From Globisporangium splendens (lineage: Eukaryota > Oomycota > Peronosporomycetes > Pythiales > Pythiaceae): a stretch of DNA of 64,000 bases. Position numbers and translations under genes: made by a program. Below are positions 54,899-64,000 of this stretch, piece by piece (position 1 is the stretch's first letter; every line of letters starts with the position of its first letter). The notes beneath the pieces are model-generated. The model was not told the DNA's origin. It saw only the letters and a program-made list of their open reading frames with translations, and searched no databases. The stretch is from assembly GCA_006386115.1 (NCBI GenBank), contig VFIW01000006.1, forward strand, positions 618,642 through 682,641. Reading direction: 5' to 3'.

Positions 54899-56770
54899 AT
54901 GGCGCCTTCATCGGCGCTCGTGGTCGCGTCGACCGATCCGCTCGCGACGGCACAGCCGCCGGCGCAGGACGAGGACGACGTGGAGCTTCCCGTGGACCTG
55001 TCGCAGCTACCGATGATCCCGATGTCCAAGTCGCTACTGCTCGTCAACAACTTTGTGGCCAACACCACGCGCTTCCTCAACCACTTTGCGAACGAGTGCG
55101 AGGAGCGCATCACGCGCGTGTCCGCCAACCTCACGCGCGTCGAGATTATGCTCGCGATCCTCGAGGCCAAGCTCAACAGCATCCCGGACCTTACGGTCAC
55201 CGAGAGCGAGATCCAGGCAGCCGGTCAGGCAATCAGCGGGACGGCGTCCCCAGCGGCGAGTGCTGAGCCCAGTATTGGGATTGATAGCCAAGATCTGCCG
55301 TCGACTGATACAGGATTCGGCGTTGTGCCTCCACCTCCACCGCCGCCACCACCACCAGGGACCGATTTCGAAGAAGAGACTAGCGTGGTGGTGGGATTGC
55401 CCCCACCGCCCCCACCTCCGCCACCAGGCCTTCCTGCGTTTGATGAAGATGGCGTGATGTCGAACGCGTTGGTGGTCGCTCCGTCGAGCGAGCTGACTGT
55501 GTTTGATGACGATGACGAAGACGATGCGCAAGGTGGACTACCAGTACTGAAACTCAAGGACGATCCTGTTTATGCAAAGTACGTGTGTTCTTTTCTACTC
55601 GTGTGCATTGAACACAGCGTAGGGGCTAACACATGTGATATTGTGTGTCTCCCCTGTCACCGTCCTGCGTATTAGATACTTTACGATGAGAAGACTCGGC
55701 ATTCCGGATCCTGTGATTGAGCAGAAACTGATGCTTGACGGCATGGACCCCAGCATTCTCAGGTACGTCACTGATGCGAATGGTTTTTTTACGACATGTC
55801 GATGTACTGAATAGCTGTGTATCCTATATCGCAAACAGTATGGATCCAGAAGGTCCGTCGCCATCAGCAGGGGGCAGTTCGGCGGCAGCTCCAAGTGCAT
55901 CGCCACCTGATGACTCCTTGCCCCCTCCACCCCCTCCATCGCCAATTCGGCCGCCATCAGGAAATATCGGACTTCCATTCCCGCCTCCACCACCGCCAAT
56001 CTCTCCTACAGTACGTCCATCTCTCATTTTGCAGCTTTCATGCTTACAGCACTTGGAAATTCTTATCGGTGATATTGCCTTTCAAATCCTTTAGTCGTCC
56101 ATCGGTTCACGAGACGATGGTCCCGAGTCACTGTTCTCTAGTTCTGCGCCACTGCCACCTCCACCGCCGAGCCTTTTTCCTCCTTCGCCTCCCCCATTGC
56201 CGCCAATGCCAGAGCAAGATGACAGCTCGAGCGATGAGGAAGAGTTTGAAGCAGATGCTCCTCAACCCGGTTTCCTGAAGCTAAAAGATGACCCTGCTTT
56301 CGCAAAGTGAGTGTATTTTTCTCATATATTTGTGCTATGGGGGCCATAGCACTAAAGAGATGATGTACGCTTGTGTTTGCTTGCATAGGTACTTCACGAT
56401 GAGAAAACTTGGAATGCCAGATGGTGTCATCCAGCACAAGTTAATGATGGATGGTGTCACTTTAGATATTTTGAGGTACGGACTTGCACAGTGTTGCCTT
56501 GTAAGGTGGCGTATGAGTGAGTTTTGGTACGACTTATTTTTTCACATGTGTGTCACCTGCAGTATGGACCCGGAGGGTCCTTCACCAAACGCTGGTGGAG
56601 CGGCTCCGCCAGCGTCCGCGGATGGACCTCCAGCTTTGCCTCCACCTCCACAAGGTCTCCCTCCACCACCCCCTCAAGGCTTCCCTCCGCCACCCGCGCG
56701 ACCTGGACTTCCTCCACCACCTGTTGCAAAGTACGACGGATCCGATGATGACGATTTTGATTCCGATTAA
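54899..56770 (+). CDS. WASHC3: WASH complex subunit 3 (CCDC53) homolog with duplicated C-terminal module
   Basis: Small coiled-coil subunit of the WASH complex. Exons 54899-55578, 55676-55762, 55839-56010, 56095-56306, 56389-56475, 56563-56770; 481 residues (human protein is about 194). Residues 35-105 match the N-terminal helix of CCDC53 (NNFVANTTRFLNHFANECEE; ILEAKLNSIPDL). The human C-terminal motif KDPRYARYLKMVQVGVPVMA is present twice: LKDDPVYAKYFTMRRLGIPD and LKDDPAFAKYFTMRKLGMPD, each followed by a KLMxDGxxxxIL-S-MDPEGPSP segment. Exons 2 and 5 are both 87 nt in the same phase, so an exon group was duplicated. Poly-Pro stretches (up to 10 Pro) separate the modules, like profilin-binding tracts. 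It ends in an acidic SDDDDFDSD tail. Confidence 0.9.
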
Positions 56771-57328
56771 GCGTCTTGGTACACGCACACCAAAATGGGT
56801 ATATATAATAAATGACGGCATGACGTAGAAATGGTAATGTGCCATACATGTTCCCCTCCTCGTTAGATCTTTTTCTCAAAGTGAAATGCAGGTCCAATGT
56901 CCCATTTCCAAGAAGACGCAGGCTACGTCAAACCTTAGGTGAGTTTCGTCCAGGAAAGCGTGCATACATTTCTGTGGTCCATGTGCATCGTTAGCTAACC
57001 TCAAACCCAGCGCCTGCTTGTTGCTGTTTGCAGGAAAGTGATCCCTTTTAGCGAGCGTTTGCTTTCGCTGTTTCGTGATGGGATACAAAAATACCGCGAA
57101 CGAAAAAAACGAGATTATTTTAGTTGCATAGCGATGCATTCCTGGCACAAAGTGCTGACGCGTGCTCGTCTGAGAGCAAGACTCGTTGGTTCAGGACGCA
57201 TTAGCCTGTGCAAACTCCGTCTGCGAGTAGACGGCATCCGCTTCAGTGTGCTTGGTCGTGGAGCTGGCGCTGACTGCTTATTGTGTGCGAGAAGATAATG
57301 CCTATGCAGATTCGCACACTTCTCCGAT
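56771..57328. other. Intergenic region
   Basis: 3' flank of WASHC3 and upstream region of the second channel gene. An open frame 57038-57298 has no recognisable features. Nothing called. Confidence 0.5.
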
Positions 57329-60037
57329 GTGCCTGATCTGAGCTATATCTCGATGTTCATCGTGCCCACGAAAAAGACTGCGGTGGCAAAACAATCAAGA
57401 CAGATGGGCGAAAAGGACGACAAAACCCACGGCTTCTCGAACAAACCAGAGAAATGTGGCCCTCCCGCTGCACGATTAACGGTTGTCGGACCTTCGAGTG
57501 AAGCAATTTTACAGCAGGTAGTGCAACTAGACCAGCTAATCAATGCGACTGCCTCGACGCCAAGAACGTCGGGAGGTAGGCACCCACGAATGCTCTCAGC
57601 ATTACAGCGACGATCGTCCGCAATTTCAAGTATACGATCAATTTTCGATGCGAAGTCTTTATCGCCGACGACAAGCCTCACATCTCAGCGTCGGCAACAC
57701 TCGAGCCACGAAAACGCACCGACGTTGTTGGATTCCACCAGTGCTAGCCAATCAGGTAACGTGAAAAGCATGGGTAAATCGCATAAAGTTTTCCCACAAG
57801 ACGACTCCACGAATGGCGGCCGTACAACTCGTGATGCTAATCTCCAGATTCCTGAAAGAGAATCTGAAAGTTCCAGTATAGTACCCGCAAGCTCTACTGA
57901 AGGAAGCCCCAGAGACAGACGAAGCCTGACTTCAAAACCAGCGGAAGATGATCCTTCCGGTCCCAGTAAGCGAAGCACAAGATCGTTTACAGGGAGACGG
58001 AGCAGTCTCGCCACACCCGGAGCTGAAGCTGGTGAAGATGGTCACTCCGGTAGAAGCAGGCAAGGCAATTTCTCTCTCATCAGGAGACGAAGTAATCTCG
58101 CCTCATTGGGTGCTGAGAGCATCGGAAAGAACCAAAGCGCGTCATCTTCTGGAAAGAGACGAAGTAGTGTCACGTCGTCTATGCGCGGAGAAACTTCTCG
58201 ATTCGCGAGACGACGAAGTGGTGTTGGGGCGTTAGCGAACGGCGTCACAAATATTGCGCAATCGCTAACGAAAATGCTTGACAAACAGAACGACGCCATA
58301 AACGAAAAGCGCCAAGCGCAAGTGGCTGAGCTCGTGGACAAAGACGTGATGGTTCTAAACGCATCACAACTGGCTCAGATTGTGGATGTCGCTGTGGACG
58401 TGATTTTTATGATGGAGACAACAACAAATGTCTTCACAAGCTATGAAGACGACACGACTGGAGAGGAGATCAAAGATCTCGTGAAGATCCGGTGCAACTA
58501 CTTCTATGGATGGTTTGTCGTTGATGCAATAAGCAGTTTTCCTGCGTCGATCGTGGGCACGACAAATGGACCCCTCAATCTTACCAAGATGGTTAAGATC
58601 ATGCAAGTGCACAAGATGTCGAATTCGGGCTTGTTTAAAGCACTATCGGAGCGTGTCAATCGCTCGATGAATCCATCAGTGCTGCGGATGGTGATGCTGA
58701 CTCTCGTGTTCTTCATCTCCTAGCATTTCATCGCGTGCGCCTACTTCTTCATCAGCTCGTATCAAGACGAACAGACAAGCTGGGGTCCAACAGACGAGAT
58801 TCGCGCCAGTTCTCTAGTCAAGCAGTATGTTGATGCGGTTTACTTTGCAATTCTGGTGACGACGGCCAATGGCGTAGCTCCAACGACGGATATAGAGAAG
58901 GTATTCACCGCGCTCATGCAGTTTATCGGTATTGTGATCAACGCCAGTATCATCGGTAGCGCAGCCAACTTGCTTTCGAACCTGGACAAAGCTGAGATCG
59001 CACGGAAGGACCAAATGGATAGCATTAACGATTACCTGCGGTTCAAGAAAGTACCACTGGCGCTACAGGACAAGATCCGACAGTATTACGACTACGCGTT
59101 GACCACTCGATTGCGGGACCCGACCGAGAGTTTGTTCGTGGATTTGCCAGATCGGCTGAAGCTCTCGTTCAAGTTGAACCTTCAAGAAGATTTCATTCGC
59201 AAAGTTCCGCTCTTTCGAGTATGCTCACATGCTGGCGTGATCGCGATTATTCAGTGTTTGAGGCTCGTGGTTGTGATGCCCGGCGAGATCATTATCCGCC
59301 AGGGAGAAGTGGTACGTACTCGGCGTTCAACCATTAGCCGATCGACAATTTTACCGTGAAATCTGTCGTGTGATTCATCAAAATCTGATTTCTTTTCTAT
59401 CTGTCTGTATTTCCCACTAGGCAGATGAGTTTTACTTTATCAAGAGCGATCAAGTGTCGATTCGAGTCCTGTCAGACACTTTCGAGATCGTTCCCTTGGA
59501 CAATCTGGTAGAAGGATCCTTTTTTGGAGGGACCTCGTTGCTTACTGGGGGTGAGCCTCAAAGCGCCGAGGTGCGAGCCGAGTCCATGGTGGAATTGGCT
59601 TATTTAACCGAAACCGATTTCACGGCAATCACCGACAAGTTTCCAACGTTTTCATGGCGGTGAAGCGCATCAGCGACTCGCGGATGCAGACAACACACAA
59701 CTTGCGTAAAATGTCAAAGCATAGCCGCCGATCCGTTCAGCCCACAGTATGCAAGTCGAGTCTCTACGGAACAGCGATTTCGATTGCGAGGCGAGGATCA
59801 CGAGTGTTTGGTTCGGATACTCGCACAGGCATGTCCGTGGCAGCGATAGCGAAGTCCGGCACGGTAAAGCGAATCTCCAAGCGGTTCTCAAATTCGGGAT
59901 GCAAACCGCCCGAGAGCTTCAATGCGCTCTACATGAAGCATCTGTCGCTGGCTCAGGCACGCCAGTTGTCGAGCACCCGAGCGATCGAAGATGTCGCTGT
60001 GGAGGACCTAGACGACGAGGCCATCTGGAACAATTAG
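57329..60037 (+). pseudogene. Cyclic-nucleotide-gated channel paralog, disrupted and divergent
   Basis: One frame from 57329 contains a long Ser/Arg-rich N-terminus, S2 (VDVAVDVIFMMETTTNVF), S3 (GWFVVDAISSFPASI), a poorly charged S4 and S5, with a TAG at 58721-58723 inside S5 (LVFFIS-stop-HFIACAYFF; TGG would give Trp). Then a pore loop (YFAILVTTANGVAPTT), S6, C-linker and CNBD. A 109-bp intron (59312-59420) precedes DEFYFIKSDQVSIRVL. Near 59650 the frame ends in FPTFSWR-stop, and an adjacent frame continues MAVKRISDSRMQ to 60037; one missing T in TTTTCATGG would join them. No S1 segment is seen. With a stop, a frameshift, a missing S1 and a non-GYG filter it is probably a pseudogene. RRxS motifs recur in the N-terminus. 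Confidence 0.7.
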
Positions 60038-60749
60038 AGAGCTTATTTATTGAGCAGCAGCATACAACTTGGCTGGAAAGAAGCGAACTAGCAGACAGCT
60101 TTTGAAGAAGCAAACAAGAGCGTGCGTGAAGTGCTGAAACCATTCCGAGTGTCACCACCTACATGGGGCTATTCTCAGTCTTCGATGGTCACCAACTCGC
60201 CAGATAAACACGTAAATTGTATAGGCGCGTGTGTCTAGGAGGAGGGAACGAGTCAGTGCCTCATATTCACACCATGGCGTCCTTGTCGTGAAGTCCAGAT
60301 CAATGGATCACGTCTTTTATGCTTGGGATCGAACAGCTGCAAAAGCTTCAATGGAATATCACGGGTTTGGGACGATAACAATGTAGTCGTCGCAATAGAG
60401 GCACCTTTGGTAATCACAGCTCCATCCATTTTTGTATTCATTACTGTGCACACGGTTCCATGATAGTAATTTAGTTACTAAAAGAGTCCTTAAAACTCGA
60501 GAATCCCTGTTTCCACGCAAATGAACATTCGGCAACAGTGTAAGGAAAGCGAGGGAAGATGAGCGGAAACGCACAAGAGCGGAAATGCGCTGACTTCCTC
60601 TCATTCCATGGAAAGAATGGCGGCCTCCGCCCTCTGCGGCAAACTGGCCGGCAGCGCAACGCTCACGCGCGTTTGTGCAGCGTGAGTGGGGAAGATCGCG
60701 TACGCTGGCGGCCAGAAAACCAAACAGCGCAACACTCAGCAGAGCCCAC
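60038..60749. other. Intergenic region
   Basis: 3' flank of the channel pseudogene and upstream of the repeat protein gene. No gene or RNA seen. Confidence 0.5.
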
Positions 60750-62390
60750 ATGGCACGCGGCGATCGACGCGCTCGCCCGTGGCGATGGTTCGTTAACGCG
60801 ATGCTGATAGGTCTGTGGCTCGCCGTCATGGAGGTTCACGTGTGTGACGCGGCATCAAAATCCCCCGCGAGCACCCCGAGTGCAACCAGCAAACCAGCCG
60901 CGACGGAAGCAGTCGCGACCAAAAATCCTAATGCGGATGCGAACACCAATGTAAACGCTAATGGGAATGTGAACGCTAACAATGCCGTCTCTGCAGGATC
61001 GAGTTCAGTGGGTGGCAGCAATGCAACTCTTACTACACAACAACCTCAGACTGAGCCCGTGGCAACTCCAGTGCAAATTACACCAACACCAGTATCAGCG
61101 ACGACAGCGCCACAACCAGCAAGTCCAACCCCAACACCAGCAATAGTAGGAGCTAGCAGCTCAATTGTAGCGAACTCAGCACAACCAAACTCCATACAAG
61201 GCACCAAAAACGGTAATGGTGGCAGCCACGGCAACAGCGATGGTAGCAGCCACGGCAACAGCGATGGTAGCAAGGATAAGGAGCATGGTGTGACGCCAGC
61301 GCCAGTTTCGACTTCCACTTCCACTTCGACTTTGACTTTGACGCCAGAACCAGAAGCAGTAGCGGCCACAACGCCGGCACCAGTAACAGGGGGACCTGTG
61401 GATGTCAACACGAGTGGGAACGATGGCCACGGAAACGGTAGTGGCCACGGCAACAGCGATGGTAGCAGCCACGGCAACAACGATGGTAGCAAGGATAAGG
61501 AGCATGGTGTGACGCCAGCGCCAGTTTCGACTTCCACTTCCACTTCGACTTTGACTTTGACGCCAGAACCAGAAGCAGTAGCGGCCACAACGCCGGCACC
61601 AGTAACAGGGGGACCTGTGGATGCCAACACGAGTGGGAACGATGGCCACAGAAACGGTAGTGGCCACGGCAACAACGATGGTAGCAGCCACGGCAACAGC
61701 GATGGTAGCAGCCACGGCAACAACGATGGTAGCAAGGATAAGGAGCATGGTGTGACGCCAGCGCCAGTTTCGACTTCCACTTCCACTTCGACTTTGACTT
61801 TGACGCCAGAACCAGAAGCAGTAGCGGCCACAACGCCGGCACCAGTAACAGGGGGACCTGTGGATGTCAACACGAGTGGGAACGATGGCCACGGAAACGG
61901 TAGTGGCCACGGCAACAGCGATGGTAGCAGCCACGGCAACAACGATGGTAGCAAGGATAAGGAGCATGGTGTGACGCCAGCGCCAGTTTCGACTTCCACT
62001 TCCACTTCGACTTTGACTTTGACGCCAGAACCAGAAGCAGTAGCGGCCACAACGCCGGCACCAGTAACAGGGGGACCTGTGGATGCCAACACGAGTGGGA
62101 ACGATGGCCACAGAAACGGTAGTGGCCACGGCAACAACGATGGTAGCAGCCACGGCAACAGCGATGGTAGCAGCCACGGCAACAACGATGGTAGCAAGGA
62201 TAAGGAGCATGGTGTGACGCCAGCGCCAGTTTCGACTTCCACTTCCACTTCGACTTTGACTTTGACGCCAGAACCAGAAGCAGTAGCGGCCACAACGCCG
62301 GCACCAGTAACAGGGGGACCTGTGGATGTCAACACGAGTGGGAACGATGGCCACGGAAACGGTAGTGCCACGTGCAACAACGGATGGTAG
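60750..62390 (+). CDS. Secreted Ser/Thr/Gly/Asn-rich tandem-repeat protein (3' end unreliable)
   Basis: Starts MARGDRRARPWRWFVNAMLI with a signal-anchor or signal peptide (LIGLWLAVMEVHVCDAAS), then a Thr/Pro/Ala-rich stretch and tandem repeats. Each repeat contains HGNSDGSSHGNNDGSKDKEH, then VTPAPVSTSTSTSTLTLTPE and ATTPAPVTGGPVDVNTSGND. Composition suggests a heavily O-glycosylated cell-surface or wall protein; no enzyme domain is seen. The stop at 62388-62390 follows the first indels of a visibly noisy stretch, so the true frame almost surely continues beyond it, probably past the window end. An earlier in-frame non-ATG start at 60675 is not needed. Function unknown. Confidence 0.7.
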   Translation: MARGDRRARPWRWFVNAMLIGLWLAVMEVHVCDAASKSPASTPSATSKPAATEAVATKNPNADANTNVNANGNVNANNAVSAGSSSVGGSNATLTTQQPQTEPVATPVQITPTPVSATTAPQPASPTPTPAIVGASSSIVANSAQPNSIQGTKNGNGGSHGNSDGSSHGNSDGSKDKEHGVTPAPVSTSTSTSTLTLTPEPEAVAATTPAPVTGGPVDVNTSGNDGHGNGSGHGNSDGSSHGNNDGSKDKEHGVTPAPVSTSTSTSTLTLTPEPEAVAATTPAPVTGGPVDANTSGNDGHRNGSGHGNNDGSSHGNSDGSSHGNNDGSKDKEHGVTPAPVSTSTSTSTLTLTPEPEAVAATTPAPVTGGPVDVNTSGNDGHGNGSGHGNSDGSSHGNNDGSKDKEHGVTPAPVSTSTSTSTLTLTPEPEAVAATTPAPVTGGPVDANTSGNDGHRNGSGHGNNDGSSHGNSDGSSHGNNDGSKDKEHGVTPAPVSTSTSTSTLTLTPEPEAVAATTPAPVTGGPVDVNTSGNDGHGNGSATCNNGW

Positions 62391-64000
62391 CATCCACGCA
62401 ACAAACGTATGGTAGCACGGATAAGGAGCATGGTTGACGCCAGCGCCCGTTTCGACTTCCACTTCCACTTCGACTTGACTTTGACTTTTGACGGCCCAGA
62501 ACCAAATCAGTAGCGGCCACAAGCGGCCCAGAACAGGGGGAACCTGTTGATGCAACACGATTTGGAACGTATTGCCACAGGAAACTGTAGTGCCACTGTG
62601 CAACAACGATGGTAGCAGCCACGGCAACAGCGATGGTAGCAGCCACGGCAACAACTGTATCAGGATACTGACATTGGTGGTGAGCGCCAGCGCCATTTCG
62701 ACGTCCAACTTCCACTTCGGACTTTGACTTTGACTTTGACGCCCGAACCAGAAGCCGTAGCGGCCACAACGCCACTACACCAGTACAGGGTGACCTGTGA
62801 TGCCAACACGAGTGGGAAACGATGGCCACGGCGAAACGGTAGTGGGCCACGGCAACAACGATGGTAGCCTCCACGCAACACGGGGTAGCAGGATAAGGAG
62901 CATGGTGTGACGCCAGCGCCAGTTTCGACTTCCATTCCCACTTCACTTTGAACTTTGACTTTGACGCCAGAACCGAAGCATTAGCGGCCCAACGCCGCAA
63001 CCAGGACAGGGACCTGTGGATGCCAACAACGAGTGGAACGATTGCCACAGACGTTATTGCCACGGCAACAACGAATGGAGCAGCCACGGCAACACATGTT
63101 AGCAGCCACGGCAAACAACGATGGTACAAGGATAAGGAGCATGTGTGACGCCAGCCCCCCCGCCAGTTTCGACTTCCACTTCCACTTCGACTTTGGGGGG
63201 GGACGGGGCCTTTGACAGCATAAAGCCAACGCAGTAGCGGCCACACGCCGGCACCAGTACGGGGGACCTTTGGATGCCAACACGAGTGGGACCGATGGCC
63301 ACAGACACAGGTAGTGGCCACGGCACAACGGGGTAGCAGCCGCAAACGCGATGTATCCGCCACGGCAACAACGCTTGTAGCAAGACAGGAAGGAGCCATT
63401 GTGGTTACGCCAGCGCCGTTGTTTCGACTTCCCCTTCCACTTCGACTTTGGACTTTGACTTTGACGCCAGAACCAGAAGCAGTAGCGGCACAAAACGACG
63501 GCACATTACCAGGTTGACCTGTGGATGTCAACACCAGTGGGAACGATGCCACAGAACGGTTTTAGTGGCCACGGCCATCAGCGATGTATCAGCCACGCAA
63601 CAGCGATGTAGCAGCCACGGTGCAACAGCGATGGTATCAGCCCGCTACAACGATGGTAGCAAGGATAGTGAGCATGGGGGGGGGGGGGCCCAGCGCCATT
63701 TGTTTTCGACTTCCACTTCCACGTCGACTTGACTTTGCGCCAGAAACGAAGCAGTAGGCGGCCACAACGCCGGCACCAGTAACAGGGGACCTGTGGGATG
63801 TCAACACGAGTGGGAAACGATGGCCACCGAAACGGTAGTGGCCACGGCAACAGCGATGGTAGCAGCCACGGCAACAGCGATGGTAGCAGCCACGGCAACA
63901 GCGATGGTAGCAGCCACGGCAACAACGATGGTAGCAAGGATAAGGAGCATGGTGTGACGCCAGCGCCAGTTTCGACTTCCACTTCCACTTCGACTTTGAC
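61223..64000 (+). repeat. Higher-order coding tandem repeat (219 + 243 bp = 462 bp)
   Basis: The GTGACGCCAGCGCCAGTTTC landmark recurs near 61290, 61509, 61752, 61971 and 62214, spacing 219, 243, 219, 243. The 243-bp form has an extra 24-bp SSHGN(S/N)DG unit and differs at GATGCC/GATGTC and CACAGAAAC/CACGGAAAC. Two consecutive 462-bp dimers (about 61405-61866 and 61867-62328) appear identical. The array continues, degraded, to 63830 and then cleanly to the window end. Confidence 0.9.
62367..63830. other. Low-accuracy sequence inside the repeat array (probable assembly artefact)
   Basis: The same repeat units are recognisable, but with an indel every 10-30 bases in both directions and abnormal homopolymers (a run of about 12 G at 63677, 8 G near 63195, 7 C near 63155). 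Frames break constantly. On both sides (before 62367 and after about 63831) the same units are error-free. This sandwich is what raw long-read sequence filling a collapsed repeat looks like, rather than evolutionary decay. Confidence 0.8.

Noticed and set aside
61046..62708. Long minus-strand frames with Trp/Cys/Arg-rich repeats
   Set aside because: Mirror images of the coding tandem repeat; stop-free only because the repeat period is a multiple of three.
62329..63552. 407-codon minus-strand frame
   Set aside because: Runs through the noisy repeat segment and changes repeat frame several times, so it cannot be a real protein.
61223..64000. CRISPR-like array
   Set aside because: Regularly spaced repeats, but units are in-frame protein-coding and contiguous without unique spacers, in a eukaryotic context.

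Overview
The window is nuclear DNA of a eukaryote, most probably an oomycete (a stramenopile water mould; genus not determined). Evidence: genes are dense and lie on both strands. Introns are short (about 70-115 bp) with GT-AG or occasional GC-AG ends. There is an oomycete-type initiator (GCTCATTC...ATTTTC at 2087). The families are oomycete-typical: serine carboxypeptidases with C-terminal membrane anchors, helicase-associated-domain repeat proteins, WRKY19-like CxxHGGG zinc-knuckle proteins, a substrate-binding-domain/7TM receptor, cyclic-nucleotide-gated channels and SWEETs. Centriolar (CEP70) and WASH-complex genes fit an organism with flagellated zoospores and endosomal actin. I saw no tRNA, rRNA, CRISPR or intact transposon.

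Layout. 0-6 kb: three tandem serine carboxypeptidase genes, the first two homogenised by gene conversion. 6-15 kb: a six-repeat HA-domain protein, then two inverted short-chain dehydrogenase paralogs around the remains of a multi-pass membrane gene family. 15-25 kb: a cyclic-nucleotide-binding cation channel, an ER J-domain protein (minus) divergent from a CEP70 homolog (plus). 25-29 kb: a dead SWEET copy facing an intact one, then 1.9 kb of mostly non-coding DNA with a decayed tandem repeat. 29-37 kb: two zinc-knuckle genes, a coiled-coil RING protein and a disrupted class C-like receptor. 37-44 kb: ACADSB (minus), K+-independent H+-pyrophosphatase (plus), DCAF15-like gene (minus). 45-57 kb: WASHC4/SWIP, an unlisted 52-residue ER membrane protein, a stop-interrupted beta-propeller membrane protein, a third zinc-knuckle gene, and WASHC3/CCDC53 with an internally duplicated exon pair. 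57-60 kb: a decaying second channel gene. 60-64 kb: a secreted low-complexity protein with a higher-order tandem repeat; 62.37-63.83 kb of that array looks like unpolished sequence.

How genes relate. WASHC3 and WASHC4 are subunits of the same Arp2/3-activating complex and lie 5 kb apart. DCAF15 (CUL4 receptor) and the RING protein point to ubiquitin signalling. Four membrane-protein genes (10.6-12.5, 35.1-37.4, 51.0-53.3, 57.3-60.0 kb) are each broken by only one or two in-frame stops or one frameshift. These may be recent pseudogenes, heterozygous null alleles or consensus errors; the visibly poor repeat region makes the last possibility worth testing first.

All splice sites are read by eye from consensus, frame and homology remembered from the families; none is supported by transcripts here.
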